The translations under genes were made by a program, and so were the position numbers. The notes beneath the pieces are model-generated. The model made no database searches and had not been told where the DNA came from. It saw nothing but the letters and a program-made list of their open reading frames with translations. Shown one piece after another: positions 1-11,899 of a DNA stretch of 64,000 bases; the first letter of the stretch is position 1, and each line of letters starts with the position of its first letter. Origin of the DNA: Diogma glabrata (Eukaryota; Arthropoda; Insecta; Diptera; Cylindrotomidae); NCBI GenBank assembly GCA_963693315.1, contig OY856188.1, positions 187,089,487-187,153,486 of the forward strand, given 5' to 3'.

Positions 1-99
1 TATGAAAAACAAATTGCGAAAAATCTGCAGTGGTCAAAAGTTAAAGGCAGTCAAATTGTTTTATGTTACAGTTACAGTAAGATACAGTTTAATCAGATA

Positions 100-1575
100 A
101 ATAATCATTCAAAAACTCTAAAACGCTCAAATTAAAGTTTGACGCCCTTTAACTCTTGACCTCGCATTTCCGCACAATTTTTTCATAAATATGATCTACT
201 CATCTATAAAAATCGCCTTTTTGTACACCTTCAAATCTTGTTGTTGAATTGTCTTTATTCATTGTTGTTCATAATGCATCTCTGAGATTGTAAGCGACGG
301 TTTTATACTGAAACGTTCGTGTTACCATTCCCAAAGAGTTTTTAGACCGAAGAAGAAGTTTGGGCTTCTCGTAGTCAAAAGCGAGACAATCGGCAACCCT
401 GTTATTGATGTCCCTCTTTTGGCCTTTAGAAACATGCATATTTTTATTATTATCGTTGTACAGGCGAATCCGAACATAACACAAATTCAAGACGTTCAAA
501 TTCAAGACGTATGTGTACATTTTCATCTATATTAATCTCTAGCCATTTTTTCATTACTTGAAAATTTATAAATGTTCCTGATTCTGATAATAAAACATTA
601 ATCGATATTCAGGTGGTGAGTTGATTGTGCCATTTGAAATATGTGGATCTGATAAGGCTAGTAAAACGACTACATCAAGATGTTTTAATTTTCCTAAAAA
701 AATCAGATGTGTATTTGCATTTCTTAAAATAATAGGAAGCATACTGACTAATTTTATTTACATTTAGTAATCCTAAAGTAACAAAATGTGCTACTAAATT
801 AGTTAACCGGAAAATTGTATTATTTTCGAAATTCTCATTTATATATTGAACTGGTGCTAATTGTACTGGTATAATAGGAATTTTAGACTGTTTATCTATT
901 GTGTGTAAGGCTCCAGTTATAGTGACCTATAAATATACATTTTAATAGGGAAAAATCGTATAACAATTAAAATATTTACTTGAAACCCATCCGCGAAAAC
1001 TGATCCTAATATGTCAGTTAAAGCTGAATCACGTTTAAGATTATTATTTGTAATATCTTCAATTATATAGCTTAAATCTGTAATGTAGACTGGAGTATGA
1101 CAATGGAGTGCCGTAAAGTTCCCTATTCATGTAGTATCTGTTTTCTCATAATTCACAATTTTGCTTACCACCCGTAGTTCATAGTAGTTTCTCATTCGTC
1201 CATAATCTGTGGTCATATTTTCATAAAGTTTCCGTTACACATATTTGTTCTTAGCATAAAACCCTTAACAATAATATTCTCTTTGCAATATCTTATTATT
1301 GGTTCCCACTGCGTTTCCACCAGCGTTGCTTCGCCATACTACATGAATTTGGATTCTCTAAACACTAATCGTATTGAAACAACGAAGTTTTCAAACCTCA
1401 AAACAGTTGTGCGTATTTGTCCAGTCGTCACAATAAAAGAATTAATATCCTATCATTCGTTATGCATTCGATATCCTGTATGGGTATTATTTATCAAATT
1501 GTCTTTCCCTTATGGATCTGAATTTCACTGTAATACTGTTGTAGATTGTTGTTTTGCAGTACATGAGCATACATG
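100..1575 (-). pseudogene. Unidentified broken gene of about 500 codons, possible endogenous viral copy
   Basis: On the minus strand a protein-like reading can be followed through several frames from about 1575 down to about 100. Recognisable stretches, N to C, are TGQIRTTVLRFENF, EPIIRYCKENIIVKGF, VVSKIVNYEKTDTT, ALHCHTPVYITDLSYI, SKIPIIPVQLAPVQYI, HLDVVVLLALSDPHIS, PPEYRLMFYYQNQ and SKNSLGMVTRTFQYKT. In-frame stops and at least four frameshifts break it. A 53-nt gap at 927-979 has GT-AG ends and separates two stretches in one register, so it could be a short intron or a small insertion. Length and texture recall a nucleocapsid-type protein from an integrated virus, but I do not recognise the family. 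It could equally be a decayed host gene. No flanking gene helps to decide. Confidence 0.5.
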
Positions 1576-3150
1576 TGATTACACTCACGTTTAATTCATT
1601 CTAATTCCTTGATAATTATTATTAGAATGGCGAAAATAATTTGTTTCGCAAAATCATTTTTGCCATATTAAGTATTACAAAGTAACAAACAGTTTTGTTT
1701 GATGCGAAAATGTACTAACAATGATTGGCAAATTTAAAACTTTCGAAAAACATTTTTTTTTGCTCAATTTTCGATATCAATTGTCTATAAAAGAAATGAA
1801 AACGTCTAGTCCGGTCTCTAGTAGTGAATTCATTATTGTCATTTGTGCATCGCAGTCTTATACGATTTCTGATTGGATTTTTCACATGTTTGTTGACTGT
1901 CAGTTCGTAGGATATTTTCAACAAAAGAAGATTGAAGAAAAGTAACCAACAAATAGGAAATTGTAATAATGGTTATGGTGTAAGTTAATCCGATCATTTT
2001 ATTTGATAAAAGTTACGTGCACTTTTCCTGTTGTTATTTGCTGTGTTAATCCACGGATATTTATGTTATTTTCGATTGAAGAACTTGTTAATAACTAGTT
2101 CTTGACGAGTTCTTAATTCCAATCGAACATGTAAACATTCAGTGTTATTGTATGAGTAAATTGAATTAGTTATTTTATTAATTCTTTTATTTTGGAATGT
2201 TTGAAAAGCAATAAAAAAACAATACATTTTGTAAAAAAAAACTAATTTCATAATATATATGTTAAATAACTAAAAATAAAATTAAATTATTTATATGATG
2301 CTGCGTTATAATGATAACGTTTTGATTTAACGTTGGTTGTGTGTACTTTTTGTCATAGTATGAGTAAAACTCAAAAATAACTGAAAATAAAACTAGTTCT
2401 TCAAAAGGGGAAAAAATGCACAACCAGTTCAGAACTAGTTTTTTTATTTTGCTTCAATCTAACATGATTTGGAGGGGAAATAATTTTTTTGTATTGAAAA
2501 AAAAAGATCTTGTTATGAACTGGTTCTCAATCGAAAATGCTATTAATATGCAATAGCTTCATAGTGCAACCAACTAGAATCGTCCACGACTGTCGAATAA
2601 CCAAAATTTACCTACTCATGGTCAGCCATTTTTTTTGTGTTTGCGAATCAACTCCGAGTGATATTGAAAGAAAGTTTTAGGTTAGATTTGTGATCCTTCT
2701 TTTGTACATTGGATTAATGAGAGGATTTTGTGGGTGCTCAAGCCATACTAAGATAATTTTATTGGAGACCACCACAAGAAAACTGTTGGATAGCCGGAAC
2801 TGTGAGTAAAACTTTCTTTAAAACGAATTCGTAGAAAACTTGATTTAATCGATATAGATTAGTGAATTTTGTGTGTCATAATAATCTAGAAACTCTAAAT
2901 TTGCCTATAATGCTATGTGTATCAAGATCTCAGACCATTCCTCTAATTAATATATATATTCGGTTACAATTCTGTGTGTGACAATTTTGTAGCCGTGGGT
3001 GTAATTATGCCTTCGCCGCGAATAATTTGGATAATATAATTAGTCCTTTCAAATTCAAATAGTGCGTGATTATAAATAATGCAGAAAATTTAACCAATCC
3101 ATACAAATTTGAGATTTTTTTTTTGTACAAAGAATTTAGAACTTTACTTT
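1576..3150. other. AT-rich sequence, no gene recognised
   Basis: Short open frames at 1715-1945 on both strands overlap each other and look like chance. I see no protein family, repeat array or RNA gene here. Confidence 0.5.
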
Positions 3151-3154
3151 TACA

Positions 3155-3800
3155 AATATAATTTATGTGTAAATTTTTTTTATGTGTAACAATAAAAGAC
3201 TCTAGTCAATTTATTTATTTAATTTAACTTTGCAAATATTAAGAGTTAAGAAAATAGAATTACTCAATATAGATTCGAGTAGTTTGTGCATGTAAATTAG
3301 AACATTTGCGTATTTAATATAAATCAAATTATGCTATGTAAAGCTTTCCTTCAAATAACATGATTTATGTGTGAATTTTTTTTATGTGTAACAATAAAAG
3401 ACTCTAGTCAATTTATTTAGTTAATTTAACCTTGCAAATATTAATAGTTGAGAGAATATAATTACTCAATATAGATTCGAGTAGTTTGTGCATGTAAATT
3501 AGAACATTTGCGTATTTAATATAAATCAGTTTATGCTATGTAAAGCTTTCCTTCAACTAATATGATTTATGGGTGAATTTTTTTATGTGTAACAATAAAA
3601 GACTCTAGTCAATTTATTTATTTAACTTAACTTTACAAATATTAAGAGTTAAGAAAATAGAATTATTCAATATAGATTCGAGTAGTTTGTGCATGTAAAT
3701 TAGAACATTTTCGTATTTAATATAAATCAGTTTATGCTATGTAAAGCTTTCCTTCAAATAATATGATTATGTATCAATTAAAGAATCTAGACAATTTAAC
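3155..3800. repeat. Tandem repeat, unit about 201 bp, three copies plus a partial one
   Basis: The landmark tatgtgtaacaataaaagac occurs at 3181, 3383 and 3584, giving spacings of 202 and 201 bp. The rest of each unit (gattcgagtagtttgtgcat, atgctatgtaaagctttcct) recurs in register. A diverged fourth start is visible near 3765. There is no coding potential. It sits about 150 bp before a different satellite array. Confidence 0.9.
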
Positions 3801-3947
3801 TATCTAGGTTAAGTTACAATATACTTTGTGTTACATTGATATTCAAAATTAAAAAGGAAAAGAAACAAAACAATATTTCGTACTTGTTTGTATTTCGAGT
3901 CTGGCATGGTGAAATATAACTTATAACTTTGATTAAGGATTATCCCT

Positions 3948-5225
3948 ATTGCTGCACGTATCAATAGTTTGGGATACTGATTTAAATACATACCATTTTT
4001 CAATCGTCCTCATCATCACTGACAATAAATTTTTATGAACCAATCATTATATATTCAATTATTGCTGCACGTATCAATAGGTTGGGATACTGATTTAAAT
4101 ACATACCATATCTCAACCGTCATCATCATTACTGATAATAAACTTTTATGAACCAGTCATTATATATTCAAATATTGCTGCACGTATCAATAGTTTGGGA
4201 TACTGATTTAAATACATACCATATCTCAACCGTCATCATCATTACTGATAATAAACTCTTATGAACCAGTCATTATATATTCAAATATTGCTGCACGTAT
4301 CATTAGTTTGGGATACTGATTTAAATACATACCATATTTCAACCGTCATCATCATCACTGATAATAAATGTTTATGAACCCACCATTATATATTCCATTA
4401 TTGCTGCACGTATAAATAGTTTGGGGATACTGATTCAATACATACCATATCTCAACCGTCATCATCATTACTGTTAATAAACTTTTATGAACCAGTCATT
4501 ATATATTCAAATATTGCTGCACGTATCATTAGTTTGGGATACTGATTTAAATACATACCATATTTCAACCGTCATCATCATCACTGATAATAAACTTTTA
4601 TGAACCAACAATTATATATTCAAACATTGCTGCACGTATCAATAGTTTGGGATACTGATTCCAATACATACCATATTTCAACCGTCATCATCATCACTGA
4701 TACCAAATTTTTATGAACCAATCATTATAAATTCTATTATTGCTGCACGTATCAATAGCTTGGGATACTGATTCAAATACATACCATATTTCAACCATCC
4801 TCATCATCACTGATAATAAATTTTTATGAACCAATCATTATTTATTCAAATATTGCTGCACGTATCAATAGTTTGGGATACTGATTTAAATACATACCAT
4901 ATTTCAACCGTCATCATCATCACTGATAACGAATTTTTATGAACCAATCATTATATTCAATTATTGCTGCACGTATCATTAGTTTGGGATACTGATTTAA
5001 ATACATACTATATTTCAACCGTCATCCTCATCAATGATAACGAATTTTTATGAACCAATCATTATATTCAATTCGTGTTACACGCATCAATAGTTTGGGA
5101 TACTGATTTAAATACATACCATATTTCAACCGTCATCATCATCACTGATAATAAATTTTTTTTTTTTTGAACCAATCATTATATATTCAACTGTCACTGC
5201 ATGCACCAATAGCTGGGTTACTGAA
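3948..5225. repeat. Satellite array, 113-bp unit, about 11 copies
   Basis: The landmark attgctgcacgtatca starts at 3948, 4061, 4174, 4287, 4400, 4513, 4626, 4739, 4852 and 4963, with degenerate copies near 5074 and 5190. The spacing is exactly 113 bp nine times and then 111 bp. Each unit also carries tttgggatactgatttaaat and a catcatcatcactgat block. Copies differ by scattered substitutions. No open frame spans units. There are no spacers, so it is not a CRISPR-like structure. Confidence 0.95.
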
Positions 5226-5402
5226 TCGTATCGCTCATCATACATTATCAGTCACCTTATGCACTGTTGGTATCCATCCTTATCAATAGGATTCACCTCA
5301 CTTAAGCGGGCGGCGACACTGATGATCTGCTGAACTGTCAGGACAGGGAGAATGGGATCAGACATCGTTATGGGGTGAGTCCAATAATATTTTGTTTAGA
5401 TA

Positions 5403-5490
5403 AATGTACGTGTGAGTGTGTTTGTGTGTGTGTGTTTATGTGTGAGGGTGTGATAGTGTGAGAGTGTGAGAGTATGTGAGTGAATGTGGG
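5403..5490. repeat. TG/GA-rich simple repeat
   Basis: This stretch is mostly (tg)n mixed with tgtgag and gtgaga steps. The minus-strand reading (HTLTLSHYHTLTHKHT) is low complexity and not a gene. Confidence 0.9.
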
Positions 5491-5701
5491 GTTGGACGTG
5501 CTGATCGCGGTTCTTTCGCAAAAGGGGTCGCCAGAGTCTCACTTTTTCATTCGTATTATTTCCATTTCTGTAACTTTTCGTAAATTGCGTACATTTCTGC
5601 ATTTGTGTTGAAGCAGCAGGTATTACTCCATCAAATCCACGAGGACTGAGCTTTAGCCGTTACGGCGTTAAACTACTCTAGGTACGCATCCTGCTATGCC
5701 A

Positions 5702-5725
5702 TTCTCATTGGTTCGCCAATGAGAA
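5702..5725. other. Perfect 10-bp hairpin with TTCG loop
   Basis: The arm ttctcattgg is followed by the loop ttcg and then ccaatgagaa. Transcribed, this is a 10-bp stem closed by a UUCG tetraloop. No adjacent gene is seen, so a role is unknown. Confidence 0.75.
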
Positions 5726-5729
5726 AGCT

Positions 5730-6610
5730 CTTCATTACAAATCTTCAGAAAATTTCGAAAAATATCCAGGGATAGTTTCTTGTGTCAATATTGTTAACAA
5801 TACGGCATATGCTAGAACGACAAATAATAGAATTAATAGGAAGTCTTACCAACTAATGTTTAGAAAACAGTATAACCAGTCCTCCAGACCAAATTTCCCG
5901 AAACTGTGATATGTTGTTTATTGTTATATCTAAAATTAGATAAAATATTATATTTCACGAAAATGTTTTAAAACCAAAATGAAATTTGATGGTTATGTTC
6001 AATCACTTCAATCACCTTTTTTTATATAAAATAATCACTTCCATAAAAAACTATATATTATGTATATTAATTAACTTTATAAAAAAAACTTAATAAACTT
6101 TATTATACTTATATATATTTTATTTTAAATTTCTTAAAATTTTGACAAAAAACACAACAGAATATTATGAAGTTTATATTCCCGACTACTTCCAGTCATG
6201 TATGTGTTAGTGAGAAATTATGTTTCATGGCTTGTAAAGTAGTGATAGTTTTGATTTTACATTTTCAATTTCAATAAAAATTCGAAGGTAATCTTTCAAT
6301 TTTTTAGACAACCCACTTGCAATATATTTATTAACATATTTAATTTAATATAAAATACTTTTCATCCATTAACCATTTCGGTGAAGGTCATTGTATACTC
6401 GGATCCTATACTATTATAAAAATTTGACGTTTACCAACAGAATATTCTTTTGAATCTACGGTTTGGTCCGGTTTAAAAAGAATGCAAGAATGCATGCTTA
6501 TAAGATTTTACATTTTGTTATAGTTTCTACCATTTTGCTGAATATGATAAATAAATAAATAAATTTTAAAATAATATATAAATCACACCAACAATTTTTT
6601 ACTATATTTT
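5730..6610. other. AT-rich sequence, nothing recognised
   Basis: Only short A/T runs are present, with no open frame of note and no repeat array. Confidence 0.5.
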
Positions 6611-6684
6611 AACATGTCATATTATTTATTATTTTCAACTTTTACTAATAAAAGATTATTTGTTTACTCACAAATCTCTGTAAA

Positions 6685-6980
6685 CAATGAATCTACTGTT
6701 GATAAAACTATTATAGACCAGTTCAAAAAGAATGAGAGTGAAGCTAAAACGGGACCAGGGTCAATTCAGATGCCAGCAGTATTACCTTCTTTAACTTATG
6801 ATAAAAAAAGTTGAAAACTGTTGAGTATTAAGTTCAAAAATGTATTTAACTTATCAATGGGGATCTTATTTATAGCAAGCAACTGAAGAAAAACCGGTTA
6901 CCAAAATCTTACCAGCACCATTGTCTCAGACTACCAATTGCTAAAAGGTGGTCCCAAGGGTTATGTAAGTATTTGTATCT
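6685..6980 (+). pseudogene. Possible pair of decayed exons, unidentified
   Basis: A non-repetitive peptide reading (KTGPGSIQMPAVLPSLTYDK) ends near 6810. After a gap closing in tttatag, a second one follows (TEEKPVTKILPAPLSQTT, then KGGPKGY in another frame) and runs into gtaagtatt at about 6973, a good splice-donor match. The amino-acid texture and placing of splice-like signals suggest two neighbouring exons of a host gene. There is a stop or frameshift between the PLSQTT and KGGPKGY pieces. I do not recognise the protein, and chance is possible. Confidence 0.2.
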
Positions 6981-6999
6981 TTTGATAATAAATAATTCA

Positions 7000-8140
7000 A
7001 TCATATAGATAGTGTATTCTTTTCGACTATACCGAACAAGTTCAAGTTTTATAAATATTATATTTTCTTATAGTTTATTTAAAATTAACCTATAGTTTTT
7101 AAATTCATCAGAAAAAGGGATCAAGAAATATCTTTCAATAAAACTCAAGAAGCAGAATACGAAATGACTGGTCATTTTTATTTTTTACAGTTAATTTTAG
7201 GATTCATTCATATTTTTTATATATATATTGAAAAAATGTGTCATTTGTTTTTGATTATAAAACTGAAAATCTTCTTGAATATTTTTGTTCATGATTAATT
7301 TTGATTTAAAATTGAACGAAAAGAAAACAAATAAATTTAATGTTGGTAGTTTTGTGTCTCACACAGACACGAAAAAATATTATAAATGCCAGAATGGCGA
7401 CATTTGTATTCATTCCAAGTTTTGTAACGTCGGTGAAATTCTCATATTCAATAATAAAACTAATTTCGATCTCTTCCTCAGTTTATTCCACAATATTTCG
7501 AACATCATAACTATTTCATTTTTCTCAATTAATAAAAAACTTAAAGATCTAAACGTAACGAATAAACCTTAAGTTCAAAAAAATAACGAAAGATTAAATT
7601 ACTGAACTCATTCATTTGAACGAAAATGCATTTTTCAATGTTGTTACACCTTGTTTTTTTTGTAGAACAGTCGATAAATGTCAAAAAATCACATTTTTTA
7701 ATTATCATTCTATGTTCAATTTTCGATACGAACAAAACAAGTTGAATTCGGTCTGTGTTTCAACACAGTCAATAATAAAACTTTTTCTAAGGGCTAAAAG
7801 TAAGGAAAAATAATAAAAATAAAAGTATATAAAATTAAAACCAATGTTTTTTGCTTTTAAAAACAAAAGAAAACATTCGACTTCTTGGCAGATAAATCTG
7901 AAAACCAGAGGTGTACATATTTGTTTGGTGTTGGTGTCAGCCATTTTTTTTTTCATCATACTTGCTGTTAAGATTGATATTTGGAAAGCAGGAAAGAATA
8001 ATGTTGAGATTGATAAATTGTTAAATTAAAACATTCATTCCGTTTTTTAAACTTAAAGCTTACATTAATATTCCTGATGAATGTTGTCTTCATGTTTTAT
8101 TTTATACGCCTTCGTTTATCTTCTGTGATAACTCCCTTTA
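7000..8140. other. AT-rich sequence, no gene supported
   Basis: Overlapping short frames occur on both strands (7285-8029) without family resemblance. One plus-strand frame at 7844-8029 has a hydrophobic run (CLVLVSAIFFFIILAV), but nothing else supports it as a gene. Confidence 0.45.
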
Positions 8141-8539
8141 TTAATTTACTTCCTGATTACAATTAACATGGTAAAATGTTTGATAAAAAGGAAAATGATG
8201 ATCGCTGAATCCATATATTTCCATGATATGCTTATTAGTATTAAGTTTTTTGTTGTGTGATAGTTTATTATCATTTATATAAGAATTTATGGAGACTAAA
8301 ACCCTATTTGTTATTTTATCACAACCTGATATATCAATTAATTTTAAATTCGGTGCATTCTGAACATTCTAAATATTCCTTCGTCAGATAATTCTGAACA
8401 TCCACCCAAAAATACTTCTTCCACATCCGATTTATGTATTAAGCAATTTAACGTATCATTATCTAAATCAAACTTATGATTTAATTTGACATCCGACATT
8501 TTATCAGTGGTAGCTGCTCTACCAACACACATACTAACA
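8141..8539 (-). pseudogene. Leucine-rich repeat exon, AMN1-like
   Basis: On the minus strand an AG acceptor (tttatacatgcag) at 8540-8543 is followed by a frame reading KMSDVKLNHKFDLDNDTLN and VEEVFLGGCSELSDEGI, which is a cysteine-containing LRR. After a one-base slip near 8362 it continues as NAPNLKLIDISGCDKIT, a second LRR, and ends at a stop at 8141-8143. The KMS...DLDNDTLN lead and paired LRRs fit AMN1/F-box-LRR proteins, which in animals are adaptors of ubiquitin ligases. Only one exon is visible. The frameshift makes a pseudogene fragment likely, although an exon of a real gene with a sequencing error is possible. Confidence 0.5.
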
Positions 8540-8683
8540 CTGCATGTATAAATAAAACACAAAAACGTATTATTTTCTCAAAATAACTTAAGCTTTCGAT
8601 TTTTTTCTTTAGATTCAGTTTTTTCATTTTCATTTTATTCACTAAAAGATTACTAAATAATTTCCACAAAATTATCCTAAACA

Positions 8684-8970
8684 TTTTTAAAATTATACTG
8701 AACTGCGATCCAAACATTTTGATCGTTTTATATAGCTATTCACATATATGTATAGCTGTATCTTCCGTAAACAACCAGATTTTCTGTTTCATTTTTTCAT
8801 CATTTATCAAAACTTGTATTTTTTTATTTACTTGAATTTAATTAAAAAAAACAGTGGTATAGATAAACGTCTATGTTTAGTGCAATTGGAGAAAATTAAT
8901 AAAATTATTATTGAATTGGAAAACTATTATTTTCAGAGTAAAAATTAAAAATTGTCCGTCGTTACACATT
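8684..8970 (+). repeat. Left arm of a ~270-bp inverted repeat
   Basis: This arm matches the reverse complement of 11864-12130 over almost its whole length. Shared blocks include atttatcaaaacttgtattt, gtggtatagataaacgtcta, tgtttagtgcaattggagaa and tccgtcgttacac. The inner edge lies about 100 bp before ORF1 of the non-LTR element between the arms. Confidence 0.85.
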
Positions 8971-9071
8971 AATATAAAATAAACTCGTTAACAAAATTAC
9001 GGTTGATCTGGCAAATTTGCATTTTAATTTTTTTGTAATTATCAGAGTAGTCAAACAGTTTTATTTTAAAA

Positions 9072-10343
9072 ATGGTTAAATGTGATATTATATCTTGTAC
9101 AAATTTTGATATTAAGGAAAAGATTATCAAATGCAATGGTTTCTGTAGAAGAGGATTCCATGGGATCTGCGCTGGTCTCCCGACAAATTGGTGTGATTCT
9201 AAGTTATCCGAGGATTTCACAAATCATTTTGTATGCGATAACTGCGTTCTTCCATACGATCAGCTATATAGAATGCAAAATAAGTACGAAGGACTTTTTG
9301 AATCGGTACAAGAGAATACTACTAAACTTTTTTCAGCGTTTGAAGCTTGTTACCAAGGAAAATCAGAAAAAGTTTGAATTGTTAGCTTTGGAATTCACTA
9401 CTTACCGTGAGGCATTTGATAAACTTGAAAATACCGTCAATAATCACCAAAAAAGTGAAAAGATTGATTTAATTATTAAGCAAATTAACATATCTTTGGA
9501 AAGTGCTGCTCAACGTAATCTTGACCATGACCTTACAACAGTCGAAGTTCTACCAGTTAACCAGCAATCGTTGGAACTTGCTCTGTTACATGAAACTGAA
9601 GGTCTTCATATAAGGCTGAATAATCTATTGGATGGAGAAAATCAGTCAGAGAGAACTGAAAAAGGGCTAGAAAATGCATTTACTCCTGAAAATGTTATTC
9701 CTCTTGAAGAACATAAAAAAAGAAGAAAAAGAAGAAGAAACATAAATCAAAAAAGGTAACTTTAGCTATTATGAATCAGACTGATCAGATAAATGAAAAG
9801 TCGGTAGTTGGCATTAATCATATAAAGTCAAGCAAAAATCTAAATGTTACTTTTCGACAGGCGCCAGCTTACCACAACAATTTTCTAAGCTCTAGTTCTA
9901 TAGAACCAGCTTCAAATTCTTTCAACTTAGTTTATAAGAAAAAGAAGGTTGATCCTAGACCAACTACACCTATTCCACAACCGGCAGTACTTACTCCACA
10001 GCCTTCTGTATCTTTTCCAATATTAGCGGCAAACGATCATGAACATGGATACTTATACATAACAAATTTGGATATAAGAGCAACGGAAAACAGTCTAAGC
10101 CAGTATATTAAGCAGCAATTTAATTGTTCCTCAGTATACTGTAAGTTGATAACGCGGTCGAACTTAAAATACAAGCCAAATTACTTGTCGTTTAAACTTG
10201 GTATTCCTAAAAACAAAATTGACGAAATTGAAAAATCTTGGTCTTGGGCGCAAGGTATCGTTATCAAAAAATTTAGACAAGACAAAGCTACAGCTCCATC
10301 GACGGTTTTTTGGCACCGTTGGAAAAAACACGAAAGGAATTAA
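9072..10343 (+). pseudogene. Non-LTR retrotransposon ORF1 (PHD-type finger and RNA-binding-like domain)
   Basis: The start reads MVKCDIISC...KCNGFCRRGFHGICAG..NW and then CDNCVLP, the Cys/His spacing of a PHD-like zinc finger common in ORF1 proteins of insect CR1/jockey-type LINEs. A frameshift near 9365 moves the frame to a charged, coiled-coil-like middle section ending in a KKRRKRRRN basic run. A second slip in the adjacent A-rich tract (about 9750) leads to the C-terminal domain with YLYITNLDIRATENSLSQYI and NYLSFKLGIPKNKIDEIE, the RRM-like/nucleic-acid-binding module of such ORF1s. The stop at 10341 lies 11 bases before the ORF2 start. ORF1 products bind element RNA. This copy is dead because of the two frameshifts. 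Confidence 0.8.
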
Positions 10344-10353
10344 AGACCAAAAC

Positions 10354-11899
10354 ATGTCAGGGATGTGCTCATTTTTGGAGGAGTTTCGAAACGATATGGA
10401 TAACTGTATGTATGATGTTATTCTTGTAACAGAATCATGGCTACAAGATCAACATCTAAATTCTGAATTTGTACCTCAAGGATGGTGTATATATCGTAAA
10501 GACCGAACTCTAACCAACGGATATATAGACAGTGGAGGGGGTGAAGTTTTCATCGCGGTGAGAGATGCGGTGACCATATTTATCATCACTACTGTTAAAA
10601 GCGTTTTTATGCTCACCACCATTTATTGGTATTATTATTATTATTCTTTTTTCTCTTCGTCTTTTGGCTCGTTCATTATAACGCGCATCATAGTGAGATA
10701 TGGTTCAACCATAGAACCAAATTGAAAATTATAAAATAAAAACCATATAATTAAGCATTTTATAATTAATAAAATAACAAAATAAAATTATGTATTTAAC
10801 GAAGTGCCAGGATTAAATAATTAAATTGAAATAATTATTAAATAAATAGAATTGAAATATTAAGTGTGGTGTTTAATTTATAATACAAAAATACACTTTA
10901 AGAGGCAACACTACCAGCACTGGTATTTCTGTGGAACATGATATTGACGACGTTTTCGATATAGTGGCATGTAAGTTAAATATTAATGGTAAAAGCATCC
11001 TTTTTAGCTCTTTTTACATTCCTCCAAGATTTTTTACTGTAGAATATGATAAATTAGCTAATGCTATTAATAAGTTATACTCTAATATGACAAATAATGA
11101 TGAAATTTTTGTTTACGGAGATGCAAATATGACAAATATTCATTGGGTATCTAATGAGTTGCAAGAAAATTTGTATGATCCAACGAACATTAATGATACT
11201 CATTATGATCTTTTTATAAAAATATTATCTTTAGGTTTATTTCAAATAAATAATTTTAAGAATGTAAAAAATAATGTATTAGTTGTGGTTTTCACTAATG
11301 TCACATCTAACTTTTTACTTGACAAAGCTCATCTAACAATTACTTCTAAAACAAGTATTTATCATCATAAGCTTTGCCTAACCTACTTCTTTAATGATTG
11401 TAAAATATTATGGTCGTAAATAGAAAAATTATTTATGATTTTGACAAGGCAAACTATGATGCTATTAATGTTGAGCTAAACAATTTAGAACTAGAATTAA
11501 CTTCGAATTGGGTTAACTATGTAGCTAATCTTTTTTATGAATATCTGAAATCAATAATTGATAAATATGTGCCAAAAAAAAATTGTTTCTAAATTAACGT
11601 GTCCTGCTCACTTTGATAAAACACTTAGGATTCTAAGGAATAAAAGAAATAAGGCTTTTCAGAAATTTAAACGTACGAAAACTGTCAGTGATTACAATAC
11701 TTTTATTGGCTTTAGAGAACAATTCTATATTGATGAACAAAATGCTATAAGGTTGCATAGAGAAAAAACTGTTTTAAAAATGATTGACGAACCTAAGCAA
11801 TTTTGGAATTTCATTAAGGATAGACGCAGTGATAGAGGGTACCCATCTTCAATGTCTTTCAAAGGTGTAACGACGGACTATTTCCAATTTTTACTCTGA
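10354..11899 (+). pseudogene. Non-LTR retrotransposon ORF2, apurinic-like endonuclease and start of the RT linker
   Basis: The opening (YDVILVTESWLQDQHLNSEF, then GGGEVFIAVRDAV) is the apurinic-type endonuclease of a LINE. It is interrupted by about 340 bp at 10576-10915 and resumes with VACKLNINGKSILFSSFYIP and VYGDANMTNIHW, where the GDxN motif keeps its catalytic Asp. Two further frameshifts near 11400 and 11560 precede the linker (KTLRILRNKRNKAFQKFKRT, QFWNFIKDRRSDRGYPSSMS). The reading stops at 11899 and the reverse transcriptase itself is missing. LINEs usually lose their 5' end, so loss of the 3' part here points to rearrangement rather than normal 5' truncation. Confidence 0.8.
10576..10915. 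mobile_element. ~340-bp insertion inside the LINE endonuclease
   Basis: The endonuclease frame breaks after IAVRDAVT and resumes at STGISVEHDID. The intervening sequence is AT-rich and non-coding, with a short inverted repeat (ggttcaaccatagaacc). No clear target duplication or terminal inverted repeat is visible, so it could be a short element or filler DNA. Confidence 0.45.

Noticed and set aside
5396..5602. Minus-strand ORF rich in His/Thr
   Set aside because: It is a translation of a TG simple repeat.
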